A stretch of 64,000 nucleotides of DNA from NCBI GenBank assembly GCA_036245805.1, contig BTRK01000003.1, positions 31,513,215-31,577,214 of the forward strand, in the 5' to 3' direction. The notes below the pieces were generated by a model. It saw only the letters and a list, made by a program, of their open reading frames with translations, was not told the DNA's origin and searched no databases. Below, piece after piece: positions 44,167 to 56,003 of the stretch. How positions within the stretch are numbered: position 1 is the stretch's first letter; every line of letters starts with the position of its first letter. This DNA comes from Pristionchus mayeri. Its lineage: Eukaryota; Nematoda; Chromadorea; Rhabditida; Neodiplogasteridae. A program made the translations under genes and the position numbers.

Positions 44167-46061
44167 CACGCGTCTTCTGAGAGATTGCATGAAAACGCCC
44201 CCCCCCCCCCCCCTGCGGCACTAGGAGCCCCAACTTTCAGCGGTATTCCCGATACAATTATCGTAGAGTATATTGGGGACGAGACAATTGTTGGCGTCGG
44301 CCGTTTTTCACAGAACCGGCTTTTAGGCATTTTCCGGTTCCGTGTCCGGCCCTACCATATAACAGCTCTCAGATGAACTAGAACGCTGGCATTGGTCTCA
44401 AAATGTGTGCAAAAATATTTCAAACAACTTTTATGTTGACGCGAAGTTATGTAGATGACAATTTCATGTCGAAAACAATCAAAAAGTAATGTCAAAATGA
44501 GAAAATAAATTCTAGCGGCTCGGGTACCCCACCTTTTCGTGTAAACGGACATCATTATCAGAATCTACGTACCTTAGTATATCAGGAAAAAAATCGATCC
44601 GAGCCATGTAGGGGTGGGAATTGGCCTTAGTGCAGCGAAAATGCTCGCGAAGTTGAATATCTCAAATTTTCAAAATTTCCATTCTTTACGATACACGCTC
44701 CATTGTTCATACTTTCACTGTTTTATTGCATATACTAATAGAATGGATTAAATAACGTCGAAAAAAACGAACAAAACAGCATTTTCGAAAAATCATATTT
44801 TTTCACCTCGCAATTGCTCAAATTTGCATGCTGAAAAATCTGTACTTCGAAACCACTTGACGCGTTCACTAGTCTTGTTCAATAGTACGCTTTGATATGA
44901 GTAAGATGCGTTGAAATAAGTCTCCTCCAAGATTTCAATCCACTTGTTTTTCACGCCCAAAAATGGAAGATCCGCTATGTCGGGCATATCAAAATATCAT
45001 TTTTGCGTTTAATCTCGATAAATCTGTTTAGATTTTTGCATGGAAAATATTTTCATAAGTTGATGAATCAGATAAGCATAGAATAGCGACATTGTCCTAG
45101 AATTTTCCAAAATCTAAATTTTCAAATCTTGAAAATTTCACAAATTTAGAAGATTGGTAGATTTTGCATGGATATCTGATCCATAAGGCCATGAAAATAT
45201 TTTTCACACAAAAATCTAATCATATTTCTCGAGATTAACCGCAAAAATGATTTTTTGAAATGTCCGACATAGCGGATCTTCCATCTTTGGGCGTGAAAAA
45301 CAGGTGGATTGAAATCTTGGAGGAGACCTATTTCAACGCATCTTACTCATATCAAAGCGTACTATTGAACGGGAAAGGGTAACGCGCCGAGTGATCTCGA
45401 AGTATAGATTTTTCAGCATGCAAATTTGAGCAATTGCGAGGTGAAAAATATGATTTTACGAAAATGCTGATTTCTTCGGTTTTTTCGACGTTATTTGATC
45501 TATTCTATTAGTATATGCAATAAAACAGTGAAAGTATGAACAATGGAGCGTGTATCGTAAAGAATGGAAATTTTGAAAATTTGAGATATTCAACTTCGCG
45601 AGCATTTTCGCTGCACTAAGGCCAATTCCCACCCCTACATGGCTCGGCTCGATTTTTTTCCTGATAGATTAAGGTACGTAGATTCTGATAATGATGTCCG
45701 TTTACACGAAAAGGTGGGGTCCCCGAGCCGCTAGAATTTATTTTCTAATTTTGACATTACTTTTCGATTGTTTACGACATGAAATTGTCATCAACATAAC
45801 TTCGCGTCAACATAAAAGTTGTTTGAAATATTTTTGCACACATTTTGAGACCCATGCCAGCGTTCTAGTTCATCTGAGAGCTGTTATATGGTAGGGCCGG
45901 ACACGGAACCGGAAAATGCCTAAAAGACGGTTCTGTGAAAAACGGCCGAGTTCAACAATTTTCTCGTCCCCAATATACTCTATGATAATTGTCTCGGGAA
46001 TACCGCTGAAAGTTCGGCCTCCTGGTGCCGGGTGGTCATGCAATCTCTCAGAAGACGCGTG
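44167..46061. mobile_element. 1.9-kb fold-back element, ATAA target duplication
   Basis: Inverted arms of about 0.9 kb are centred near 45120 with almost no loop. Ends are CACGCGTCTTCTGAGAGA and its complement, flanked by ATAA (44163-44166, 46062-46065). Arms include an ACCGGCTTTTAGGCATTTTC block also found in the elements at 55605-59386. The left arm has a run of 16 C near 44196. No protein is encoded. Confidence 0.88.
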
Positions 46062-46083
46062 ATAAATGCATTGATGGAAGTGA

Positions 46084-46824
46084 CTAATTTCTTCGCTTAG
46101 TAGATGAGGACAAACTCGCACCAATGAGCATAACTACAACAGCGTAAACGAAATACACTAATAACTTTACACCGGCGTATATTTTTCAACTGACGGATCG
46201 CCTTCCTAGCCTAAAGATTTGAAAATATATCATTTGAAAATTTAGTCCAAAAATATTGTTTCGCGCTCATTAAATGCGAAATCTAAATGAGAAAGGATAC
46301 ACGGTACGTCATACTATCCATGATCGTGGTATTTTTTTGGAAAACAATAGACAATGATCAAAATAGCTGTTGTTAGATCTTACCGCCACCATGTGCTGAA
46401 GATGTCGATTGAGAGATTTAATAACAATATGATATTGATTCCGGGAAATACGGAAGGGAAAGTGCAGAGAAGATGATGGCACAACATCTCTACGCGAATC
46501 AACTGGAATTCGATTTGCAAACTGGTTGTTCATTGGCGTAACAAAATAACGAAACAACAATTAATGCATCCTCACTTCAAATGCTTGTCGTTTTTCTTTA
46601 TCGGATTGATGCCCCTCCAGCATCTGGGTTTTAAACGTTTCAGAGCGAAAATTGAATGCAATTTTCACAAGGATTAACGAAAATGTGAAAGTGCTCACTC
46701 TAAAACACGATAATTATGCACTTACAACATTAATAACAACCAAGCCAAATTCGCCGACAACGTGGTACATCATTTGAAGTAAGGCAATACTTCCGAGTAG
46801 TTCATATTGAGAAGATTCATCCAT
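46084..46824 (-). pseudogene. Small membrane-protein family, copy B
   Basis: Exons 46726-46824 (33 codons, MDESSQYELLGSIALLQMMY), 46576-46623 (16 codons), 46384-46502 (119 nt, LIRVEMLCHHLLCTFPSVF) and from 46210 downward. Lengths and phases equal those of the complete copies. In exon 4 a TGA at 46186-46188 stands where others have a valine codon, before KIYAGVKLLVYFVYA. Read past it, the frame would run to TAG at 46084. The product would lose its last membrane segment, so it is probably non-functional, though a 96-residue form cannot be excluded. A fold-back element starts 20 bp beyond. Confidence 0.75.
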
Positions 46825-46917
46825 TTCCAGCTGCAACTATTACAAGTGAGTGTAATGAAAATTCGCACGACATTATGTGCTAACATAAATCACTGTTTTT
46901 GCGTCACTTCTGTGAAT

Positions 46918-46937
46918 TTGAATCTCGCGCGTTTTCT
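46918..46937 (-). promoter_or_regulatory. Shared upstream element (copy B)
   Basis: TTGAATCTCGCGCGTTTTCT on the plus strand, 94 bp upstream of the copy B start. TGGACTCC follows at 46942. Confidence 0.65.
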
Positions 46938-47449
46938 ATAGTGGACTCCCATGTCGCTAAATGCAGAACTATACCAGTTGTGTCTCCACTCCCAGTCGTT
47001 GCACTTCCAGTTGCTACTCTGACAAATGTGAGTTGCGAACGAATCAATAGTTATGAAATAAAGAAGCATAAATATTGAAATTTAAAGAAAAAGATGCCTA
47101 CACAAATCGCTTCCAACTTGTGATATTTTCCGACCCAAAAATGATTTAATTTAAATATTTCTGTCCCATCTCTTATTTAGTCCCGCGATTCAAACTAATT
47201 TAATCACGATGACAGCAATCAAAATGTTATCGACTGCTATCAAAAATGCCATTAGCTAGCCCCATGCACAAAAGACATTTAATGAAGGTAGTTTATTAAT
47301 GAAAAATGATAAGAAATAAAGAAAATGACGAGAGACAGAATAAATCACCAACGAAAATTCGATCGTGATCTGCCTGCATTTAGGGTATTTGGATTATATA
47401 TTATATTTGAGCTTGAGCAACATATTCGAATCGTGATGTATATTACCCT

Positions 47450-48156
47450 CTATAGATTCATTAGCTTAGCTTGGGAATTATACTCATCATATGCGAGGAT
47501 AGCACATGCATACGCAATATATGCTAATAGTTTAATTCCTCTGTATATTCTTCCATCGACGGACCTCCGTTGTAGCCTGAACAAAAACTCTTTTTTTAAA
47601 AATCACATCTTGCGATATGCCAATCGTTGGTATTCAGATTCCTGAATTTATAAGTCGTGTGTGTTATAATATCCGTTACATTATTACCACTTATTAAAGT
47701 ACGAACATATTGAAATTGTTCTCACCACCACAAGAGGCTGAATAGATCAATTGCTATATTCGAGACCAATACGATGTTCATTCCAATAAATATCGATGGG
47801 AATGTGCAGATAAAGTGATGGCACAGTATCTCGAGTCGAACACACTGGAAAACAAAAAAAACTAATGTATTTGGAACCTTTCATAGTAACTATAATGTAT
47901 TCAGAAAAATCGAATTGAATTCTTACTTTAATTAATATCCGCCGCTAAAAATCTGAGGAGGAACGGTCCTTTATCGCCTATAAATGAAATGTTTTCATAA
48001 ATGCATTTACGAAACGCTATTTTATGGGGTTGTAAGCTTTTAATCTCTCAGAAATTTGAATTAACTTACAATAAAGCACATCGCTCCCACAATGCAGTAC
48101 ATGAATTGAGGGAAGAACAACATTTTGTTTGTTGAAGATTGAAATGCGTCCTCCAT
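47450..48156 (-). pseudogene. Small membrane-protein family, copy C (one nonsense codon)
   Basis: Exons 48070-48156 (29 codons, MEDAFQSSTNKMLFF), 47927-47977 (17 codons), 47726-47844 (119 nt, LEILCHHFICTFPSIFIGMN) and 47450-47576, ending in TAG. All splice borders and phases are good. The only defect seen is TAG at 47945-47947 in exon 2, at the position of a leucine in the complete copy (SDFLLRR against SDF-stop-RR). Either a very young pseudogene or a sequencing difference. Confidence 0.8.
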
Positions 48157-48357
48157 TTTAAACTCGTTGTCTGTCAAAAGATTGTATAGACATGCACATT
48201 ACAATAATAATAACAAAATTTATAATAGCAACACATATATAAATTGCAGCAAAAAAATCAAATGATTTTATTTTAGAATTCACAAATTTTACAATACTCT
48301 CTAATAAATATTCTAAAATATATCACTTATAATTCGCGTGACCTTCTTTGCAAATAT

Positions 48358-48377
48358 TTAAATCTCGCGCGTTTTCT
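48358..48377 (-). promoter_or_regulatory. Shared upstream element (copy C)
   Basis: TTAAATCTCGCGCGTTTTCT on the plus strand, then TTGGACTCC at 48381, about 200 bp upstream of the copy C start. Confidence 0.6.
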
Positions 48378-49060
48378 CAATTGGACTCCGCGTCCGACGT
48401 TGCTAAGTGCAGAAGTAGTGAAACGGGTCTCGTTTATCATACATAACAAATCCACTTTGTGGTTCGAGTAACTATATGAAGTATTGACATTTCAAATATA
48501 CGAAAAGTATGTGTTCAAAGTACAATATTCTTGGATGATTGAAAATGATTAATTTTCGCGAGCGTTTCCATAGTGCGAAACAACTGCCCCAACTGTCCGC
48601 CAGGCCTCCTGTAAATACAAAATTAATAAAATGCATTGCATCGCAAACACTTTTATTTGCTTTGTGGAAATCGCCCATGATCCAACAATATCGCTCAAAT
48701 ACCTTACCCTTCAGCTGTCAGTTGCACCACGATATTTTCAGCCTCTGCCTTGTTTTTTGCACGGCTCAACGGACATGTCTTACTCTGAAACAAGCTACCG
48801 TTTTAAATGTCGAATTGCTGTTCTGCTAGCTTTTGAGCTACCAAATATCATTCAACTGAGTACTAGTTGCGATAATCCGTGTGCTAAAAGCAGAGTACTG
48901 AACCTCATTTACATATATCATAATTATAAACAGTTCACGTACCGTCTTTTGGACTAGCTCGAGGCACTTCCGATGGAGCATGTGACGACATGAGTATTCA
49001 GCAAGGATGTTCCCCTTGTGCTCTTCTAGGAATATGAATCACTCCAGATCTTATGCCGTG

Positions 49061-49259
49061 AAAGTCAAGGAGAAGAGGAAATATTTGAATTCCCGCAATT
49101 TCATATCTCGGCTTCCAGTTATGATAGCGACTTGAAACTTGGTTTTTGAGGTGTAAAACGATTGTACACCCTATATTCCAAAATTCAAGTCGCTAGTTCT
49201 ACTGGGAGCCACGATACAAAATCGCGGTAATTCAACTATTTCCTCTTCTCCTTGACTTT
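49061..49259. mobile_element. About 200-bp MITE
   Basis: Inverted ends AAAGTCAAGGAGAAGAGGAA and TTCCTCTTCTCCTTGACTTT. It is absent at the corresponding place in the duplicate near 55440, supporting insertion. Confidence 0.7.
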
Positions 49260-49311
49260 TTCCACTGCATTAATCAACGAATGCGATTCTCATCTCTGAA
49301 AAAAAGGGAAC

Positions 49312-49481
49312 GATTGATTCGAATCGGATTGAGAACTACCCCTTCCCTTACGCCCTCCACCACTGCAATATGCACCAATAAATCGATTTTAACCCCGATT
49401 GATTCGAATCGGATTGAGAACTACCCCTTCCCTTACGCCCTCCACCACTGCAATATGCACCAATAAATCGATTTTAACCCG
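49312..49481. repeat. Two tandem copies of an 85-bp unit
   Basis: The unit begins GATTGATTCGAATCGGATTG and ends ATCGATTTTAACCC. The start recurs at 49397. The duplicate locus near 55490 has a single unit. Confidence 0.85.
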
Positions 49482-49939
49482 GCCAAATAAACTTACTTTC
49501 TTCATCTCCAAATTCAAACAATGTAACAAAATGAATGAACAATGCTTTAATAACTCACAAGGCCGCATTAGTCCTGTCTCGCTTTATTCGTCAGATTGGT
49601 TACTTCTGCGAACGAAAAATGGTGTAGTCATCTGAATCACAAAGACCCTCCACGAGAGAACGTACCTTCCTAACGGACGTCTTTTTTGCAACCCCCCTCA
49701 ATACTTTGCTGGTGAAGTTCTCATACCGAGTGCTGATATTTGGGCCAATATGAACGCTCCTAGTGTACTTCCCCAAAAATGCCATGTGTCAAGCCCAAAA
49801 AATATCGAAATTTTCATCCTAAAATAAAATACGTGCAATAGTGATTTCCGGGTGTATTTTGCCATGAAAATTCGAAAAAAGAGGTTATGGAAGCGATTGG
49901 CTGACGGTAAAAGGTCGAAAATTAATTTTTTCTTATTTT

Positions 49940-50094
49940 TGTTGTCTTGTTTTTCCGTCCAGCGCCTATGAATGTTTTAACAGAAACAGTTGTGAAAAAA
50001 TTCCGGAAATATATTAGAATAAAGTATTCCACTTACATTCAATGCGGAAAGAAAGAAAGTTATGCCCACAAAGTGGTAAATCATTTGAAAAATC
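49940..50094 (-). pseudogene. Small membrane-protein family, copy D (fragment)
   Basis: 50037-50094 reads QMIYHFVGITFFLSALN before a GTAAGT donor, as in exon 1 of the complete copy at 60990-61590. Near 49967 a GCGCTGGACGG piece (ALDGK) is left from exon 2 and then turns into unrelated sequence with a stop. The start codon region is gone. It lies in a segment duplicated from, or to, 61400-62460. Confidence 0.7.
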
Positions 50095-50217
50095 TGAAAA
50101 TGTAATCAATATTTTGTGATAAGTAAAATATCGAAATTTGTTTTGAATCGAAAGCCCCCCCAAATTGTAATTTCAAACATACGAAAAGTTTTCCGCGTTG
50201 TTCAAAATGTTAATGCT

Positions 50218-50240
50218 GATTCTCGCGCTTGTTTGGACCC
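50218..50240 (-). promoter_or_regulatory. Shared upstream element (copy D)
   Basis: GATTCTCGCGCTTGTTTGG with ACCC following, a diverged form of the TCTCGCGCGTTTTCT element. Its closest partner is at 61736-61759. Confidence 0.5.
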
Positions 50241-50410
50241 GTTTCCCTCTTGTTTACAGAGGTCTTACTGTTCCATCTAATTTATTGAAAATCAATAGAT
50301 TTTGTAATCCATAATTATTTTGGATAATCTATCTTTCTGCGATAAATGGCTCCAATGTTGCAAGAACAATTCATTTATCTCTGAACGATTTTACAGAAAT
50401 TAATAATATA

Positions 50411-51651
50411 TTGGGGTGTCCGGAAAGTTCGTATAATTTTTTGCTTTTATTTTTTATTCAATGCTTTACAATTCTCAGTGACCAATGTATGCCCCCTTCT
50501 TTCTCACTACCTCCCTCAAGCGATTGGGCAGGGTCTCGATTCCTCTCTTCCAGAATGCGGGTTTCTTCGAGACCGTCCAGTTCACGAAAGCCCTCACAAC
50601 TTCATCTCGATTCTTGAACTTCTTTTCTTTGCAGAAGTCAGAGAGAGAGCGGAAGCAGTGGTAGTCGCATGGGGAGCGATCCGGGGAATACGGTGGATGG
50701 GGAATCCTCTCGATCTTCAGCTCGTCCATTTTCTTCTGGGTCATCTTCGCTCGACGTGGGCGAGCATTGTCCATCAGAAGAAGAATTTTGCCCTGGTTCA
50801 GGAGTCTGGGAGGGACTCTGATCGCGACATCTTCCAGTTGTTCAGAGAAGAGGTCGGCATTGATGCTGGTGCCAGGGGCGAGGATCTCCCAGTAGATGGG
50901 ACCGAGCACTGAGAAGAAGATGCAGAGGAGTTCCTTCTTTCCGTGCTCTTCCTTCTTCGGGACGGGCGTGGGCTTCTCATCTGCATCCACCCATTGCAGT
51001 CTCCTCAAAGGGTTATCGTACGTGATCTACTTCTCATCTGTAGCGATGATGGAATTGACCCATCGAAGATTGGATCTACGATGGAGTAATTCCCGACAGA
51101 CTTGAACACGATTTTTCAGCTGTTCGGGGGAGAGGTCATGGGGAATCACTTGTGGGAGTTTCGGCTTCTTCCCAGATCGATGGAGGATATCGGACACCGT
51201 TGATCTGGGAGTACCAGTATCCTTCTTCAACTCACGCACACTGGCCATGGGCTTGCGCTTCAGTGTGCGGAGAACGAGAGGCTGATCGAGGGAGGGAGGG
51301 CGTCCAGAGCGGGGTTGATCATCGAGACCAAACTCCCCTTTCTTGAAGCGGGAGAACCACTTATAGCAGAAGGGTATGGAGGGGGCGTCAGCTCCTTCCG
51401 ACTGGGCCAGGGCAGAGTGGGCCTCCTTTACGGATTGGCCAAGACGGTAGTAATGAAGTAAAACTGCTCGGAGGTAGAGATGGGAGTCCATCACAAGAAT
51501 CAATGTAGCAACTAGGAGACTGATTAAATCCTCTCACTACTCAACGTCAGAATGATGCAATACATTGTTGACAAACAGATTGCGCAATCACTGCATTTGA
51601 TCGCGAACTGACTTTTTCCGAAGCATTATACGAACTTTCCGGACACCCCAA
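50411..51651 (-). mobile_element. Mariner element, copy 2
   Basis: 1241 bp with the same TTGGGGTGTCCGG ends as copy 1, and a perfect TA duplication (50409-50410, 51652-51653). The duplicated segment near 62003 carries TAAGATATTTATGAATGGG, without the element, giving a direct empty-site comparison. Confidence 0.94.
50475..51491 (-). pseudogene. Mariner transposase with one premature stop, copy 2
   Basis: A 339-codon frame from MDSHLYLRAV. It has the same domains as copy 1, with LLLMDNARPRRAK and SPDRSPCDYHCF (34-residue spacing kept). The stop TAG at 51027-51029 replaces the tryptophan of the DEKW block, one codon after the stop of copy 1. The two inactivations are therefore independent. A substitution of H to R in the MDNARPH block is also seen. 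The N-terminal fragment retains the DNA-binding region. Confidence 0.92.
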
Positions 51652-51684
51652 TATTTATGAATGGGGATGATTCGGTCAACTTGG

Positions 51685-52081
51685 TTAATTTCGAATCTTC
51701 GATTTTGACCAAACCGCAACGAAACAAATTGTAAAGGCATAAACGAAATACACTGCTTGTTTATTGGTACCGTATATTCGTACATTGATAGTTCGCCTGT
51801 TTAACCTACAATAGCTTCAAAAGTCTGATTTTGTAAACTTAAAATTGCCGACTTGAAACAACTGGCGATTTTAAACTTGATACCATGCTATTTTCCATTT
51901 TCGTCATTTTTTTGCGCATTAATTCATTTATTTTGTGAAATCTTACGATACTAATTCCTTACCACCACAATAGGCTGCAAAGGTCTATCATGACATTTGA
52001 GATAAATACAATATCAATTCCAATAAATAATGATGAAACAGCGCAGGTAATGTGATGTATCAGAATGCCGATATGAATTAT
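51685..52081 (-). pseudogene. Small membrane-protein family, copy E (exons 3-4)
   Basis: Exon 3 is 51963-52081 (119 nt, IIHIGILIHHITCAVSS, then IDLCSLLW) and exon 4 is 51685-51805 (40 codons, VRIYGTNKQAVYFVYAFT, ending in TAA). Both are open and correctly spliced. Exons 1-2 are absent: an RTE fragment begins 23 bp upstream of exon 3. The CHH motif is IHH here. The closest relative is the copy at 62038-62692. Confidence 0.78.
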
Positions 52082-52103
52082 CTGAGAACAAGAACAATTA
52101 ACT

Positions 52104-52395
52104 TTTCCTATATGGAAGCGAGTTATGGAATTCAACAAAGAATATAAGGAATCGTATAATTGTCGCTCAGAGATCAATGTTGAGAACGATTTCCGGAGTT
52201 ACCAGATCTGATAAGAGAACAAACCGGCTATCACAGAAAGTACCTATCCCGGATATTCGGATACAATCAATGTACAGGAAATGAAAATTCGTCAATTTGG
52301 AGCTGACTGGAGCAGTACTTGCAGAATAGACCCCGACAGATGGAATATGAGCATTATTCCCTGATGTTTGAATAAATCTGTAATCTGTAATATGT
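52104..52395 (+). mobile_element. 3' fragment of an RTE retrotransposon
   Basis: Frame fragments resemble the C-terminal part of the RTE protein in the palindrome: LYGSELWNSTKNIRNRIIV and VPIPDIRIQSM against YGSELWSPTKKI and VPDIRAQAM. A short AATAAATCTGTAATCTGTAA end suits an RTE 3' tail. It is truncated at the 5' side, as is usual, and frameshifted. Confidence 0.8.
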
Positions 52396-52620
52396 AATTT
52401 AATAGGATTGTGTGAAAGTGTGACACAATATGTTAATGTAATGTATACATCAGACCAAAGTATAATATTTAAACTTTAAAATCGCATGCAAATTGTTCAG
52501 TGTAAATCAATAGGGATGATAAGTGTTCGAACGAAAATTTCAAGTGTCTCAACCTAGCTTATTTTTGTGAACATTTGAGTTTGAGCAGAATTCAAAAGGA
52601 TGCAACGTTCGTGAACATAA

Positions 52621-53288
52621 TTACATGCTACGCTTGAATTGGGGCATATTCTCTCCAAATGCAATCATTGCAAATGTATAAATGAAATATGCTAAAAATT
52701 TAAATCCGCTGTAAATTTGTCCATATGTTTCTCCGTTTCGCAGTTCGAGCCTCAATAAATATTATGAAAATAAGATTAATTAGTGCTTTCCATTTTTGCG
52801 AAATAATATTCTGTAACAATGTTGAATTCGAAAACATAATTTTCTCACCACCACAAGAAGCTGAAGAGATCAATCACGATATTTGAAATCAATATGACGT
52901 TAATATCAACAAATACCGATGGAATAGTACAAATAAGATGATGGCACGCCATCTCGATTCCAACTGCCTGGCAATCAAAATTAGTTACTGTATTTCATAT
53001 CTCTGTTATTTAATCATATTTCAAATGTAGTAGCTGACTGAATTATGCCCTTACTTTGAATGATTGCCGTAGTTCCTGCTCTGAAGCGCCCTCGAAGGAC
53101 TACAAAAAACCTTGCTTTCGCACAAATTGTTATGAAATTTACTTTTGCATAAACTTAAACATGTACTGAATAACAAATATAACACTTACAATTATAATAG
53201 CAATTAGGACAAGTGCTCCCACTAAGCGGTACATAAGTTGATATCCGAGGATTGCTCGTTGTAGTTTGAGTATAAATGATTCCTCCAT
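52621..53288 (-). CDS. Small multi-membrane-segment protein, copy H, 4 exons, 130 aa
   Basis: Exons 53190-53288, 53055-53099, 52849-52967 and 52621-52750 give 393 nt with GT-AG borders and agreeing phases, and no defect. Not recognised as any named family. Visible layout: short acidic start (MEESFILK), a hydrophobic segment at residues 12-33, a polar loop from a 45-nt exon (SFEGASEQELRQSFK), then a long hydrophobic stretch at 51-88 with CHHLICTIPSVF and NVILISNIVIDLFSF, the IYSGFKFLAYF segment near 100-118 and a charged tail. Four crossings are possible; no signal-peptide cleavage site is evident. Residues 56-62 (CHHLICT) are at the same position as in the copy at 60990-61590. Upstream it has the shared element. 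Function unknown. Confidence 0.82.
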
Positions 53289-53407
53289 TTGAAGCTAGTA
53301 TTATGTTAGACTATTGAAAAAATGTGTTTACATAAATACGTGAGTAAATCGAGAAAAAAATCACGAGACATGTGCGCTAACATAAATCTTTTGAGTCACC
53401 CCTGTTT

Positions 53408-53429
53408 ATTTGAATCTCCCGCGTTTTAT
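53408..53429 (-). promoter_or_regulatory. Shared upstream element (copy H)
   Basis: TTGAATCTCCCGCGTTTTAT on the plus strand (one C for G inside the CGCG core), 120 bp upstream of the copy H start. Confidence 0.6.
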
Positions 53430-53859
53430 GTATTACTGTACAATGCAAAATGCACACAGTCTACCAACACAACACTCCCTGTTTTTTTTCACTAACTATT
53501 CGCATTTAGTTTACTAATATTGAATCTTGCGACGCACCGGTGCATACTCGGGGATGGGAATCGATAGCGTTATTGTCAATAAATCATAATTTATGTGTAG
53601 TTATACGGGCTTTACTGCATGTAACGTCTCCCGTCCTCGTTCTATCATATATTTCGCCAGCTGGGGACGGGCGAGACTGCAGTGATCCGTCGGGCAGCGG
53701 GAGAAAGATGCTAAGGAAACTCGATCATCTCGAATTCCCAAAATTGGCATTTGCCAGATTACATATCAACCGAGTGCAAACAATTTCGAACGCTGAATTA
53801 CATCGGAATAGTTTTATATTTTATGAATAATTTGTTGTGGGAAAGTGTGACAAAGAAAG

Positions 53860-53956
53860 CCAATTGAAAAATAAGGCAGCATGCGCCCGATATGCAGTAC
53901 ATCATTTGATAGGCGAGCAATATTCTCTATGTTGCAGGGAGAAATTCCTCATCCAT
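53860..53956 (-). pseudogene. Small membrane-protein family, copy I (exon 1 only)
   Basis: From ATG at 53954-53956: MDEEFLPAT, stop, then ILLAYQMMYCISGACCLIF, which aligns with LLQMMYHVVG and YQLMYRLVGALVL of other copies. The in-frame TAG and lack of further exons mark it as a relic. No shared upstream element is visible near it. Confidence 0.6.
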
Positions 53957-54080
53957 TTCAAGCCAGTAGTCTATCAAATGATTGCACAGATATGCACATC
54001 GAAATAATTGCAACAATAAATAAGTTGCCCAGTAAATTGAAGCATAAATCAAACTAACTTTTCGAGATTGTATTGAGATT

Positions 54081-55079
54081 AGGGATGGCGAATGAAGAAC
54101 GAAAATGAAGCCTTCATTCTCTCTCACAATAGCGCCTGGGGCGGTGTCATGCTGCGTGAAGAGGGAAATGGTTCGGCCTATTCTGTGTGAAGAATGAGGC
54201 ATTCTTCACGCAGAAGGAAACTGCAAAAGTCGCATTTTTTTAATAGAAAACGCTGAAAATGGTCAGGAATTGGGCTACAGATTCTGCGACCTCGCTTGCA
54301 TGCCGCTACGGGTTAAATAAGAGCTTGTTAAAAATCATATTGTAAGGTGTTTTACAAATGTTCCACCCTCTATTCCTGCGCACCTTCCGTGCCTAACTGT
54401 CCCAGATTCCTAATCATAATAAAGTGATGGGAAAAGTAATGTGCCGATCAGCTTGTTACGCAACATGGAATAGGCCGCTCTCTCTCGATCGTCCCTCTCC
54501 CTCATCCCCTCTCTTACTGGGAAGCTTGGAAATGCGCGAATTGTCGATAACCTCGCTTCTTTCTCTAATGATGCACAAGGGCACTGTTCTCTCACGCTAT
54601 TCCATTTTATGACGCCTTGTCCACAACTTCATGCCTTTTCAAACGATAGCAACTTTGTTATAGAAAAACAGGTAGTGCTGTTACTGCAATCTTTATTTCC
54701 ATTTTAATGGACTGATACTGACTCAAGCTGAGCTTGTATGGTCCAGAATATTCTCGTTCATGTTAGTATCGATCCAGACATGAGTAGATCACGGGAACAT
54801 TGATTAAAATTCCATTACTCAAGCATTCAGTGAACAGTTTAAGCTATGACTTTTTGGGAATCAATTATACAAATTAACAGCTTGTACTATGCACCATCAA
54901 CATATAAATGCTTGATTTCGAAATAAAAATATTAATCCTTTCTCAAGTTATGGCATGTTTCGTGAAATTCGTTCTTCATGATGAACGGGAACGACCGCGC
55001 AATTCTTCATGAAGAGAAAATGAAAGGGAGGGGGAAATCGTCTCTTCATTTGTCACAAATTTCTTCATTCGCCATCCCT
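54081..55079. mobile_element. 1.0-kb element with inverted ends
   Basis: Ends AGGGATGGCGAATGAAGAA and TTCTTCATTCGCCATCCCT are exact complements. No target duplication is clear and no transposase is seen. The end sequence resembles hAT-type termini, but this is a guess. Confidence 0.65.
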
Positions 55080-55184
55080 GTGTCAAACGATCAATTAACG
55101 CGAGCGCTTTCAACGTGTAGGACAACATAACTGTACGTATTGAATTCTAAACAAAAATAATGAAGTGGAATTTTCTCAGCGGAC

Positions 55185-55600
55185 ATGTCTTAGTCTGAAA
55201 CAACCTAACGTTTTCGATGCCAATTCTCATTCATCTAAGTAATGCTTGCGGTATTCCATGTGCTATAAGCGCATTACTCAACCTCATTTTGCATTTAGCT
55301 AATCATAAACAGTTCACGTACCGTCTTTCAGACTACCTCAATGCACTTCCGATGGAACATATGACGACATGAGTATTGACCAATTATGTTCCCCTTCTGC
55401 TCGCATAAGATATCTTCCAGGCATATGCAGCACTCCGAATCTTCATCAAGGAATGCGATTCTCATTTCTAAAAAAAAGGGAACGATTGATTCGAATCGGA
55501 TTGAGAACTAGCCCGTCCCTTACGCCCTCCACCACTGCAATATGCACCAATAAATCGATTTTAACCCGGCCAAATAAACTTACTTTCATCATCTCCCAAT
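55185..55600. repeat. Second copy of the interspersed duplicate
   Basis: Matches 48768-49510 except that it lacks the 200-bp MITE and one 85-bp unit. It is interrupted at 55605 by the fold-back composite and continues at 59391. Confidence 0.8.
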
Positions 55601-56003
55601 TCAACACGTGTATCACGAGTCGGTGGATGAAAAATTACCCCCTCTGGAACATTTGCAAAAACGTTTTGCCGGAATCGACTCGTATTATAGTTTTAGAATA
55701 CACTAGACGTAAGATTAGGAAAAATAGACGTCATTGGTCCCAGAGCCGGCTTTTAGGAATTTTCCGGTTTCGCATCCGGCTATGATGTATCTCAGCTCCC
55801 AGATGAGCTAGAAAGATAGCACTGGGCCCTATATGTGCGGAAAATTATTTGCAGAAACTTTTATGTTTTGTGCAATTCGATTAGACAAAAAATAAAAATG
55901 AACAGGATGAAAAACCTGTTTTGCCGTCAAAAAATAAATATTATCTCCATCAAGCGGTAGTGTGCTACAGAATTTTAATGCAAATTATGAAAGAAGAAGT
56001 ATA

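Larger units (their letters stand above)
48768..49560. repeat. Interspersed duplicate of 55185-55600 and 59391-59510
   Basis: Shares GGACATGTCTTA(C/G)TCTGAAAC, CACGTACCGTCTTT, CATGTGACGACATGAGTATT-like text and the ACCAATAAATCGATTTTAAC block with the second locus. This copy lacks the 3.8-kb fold-back composite found in the other, so it documents the empty insertion site (AATTCAAACAATGTAACAAA near 49511). No function is recognised. Confidence 0.8.

Noticed and set aside
49312..49410. GATTCGAATC as a tRNA T-loop
   Set aside because: No acceptor stem, D arm or anticodon arm could be fitted around it. Similar motifs elsewhere (26491, 35585, 62044) also fail.
49312..49481. CRISPR-like or satellite array
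   Set aside because: Only two 85-bp units with no spacers; the duplicate locus has a single unit.
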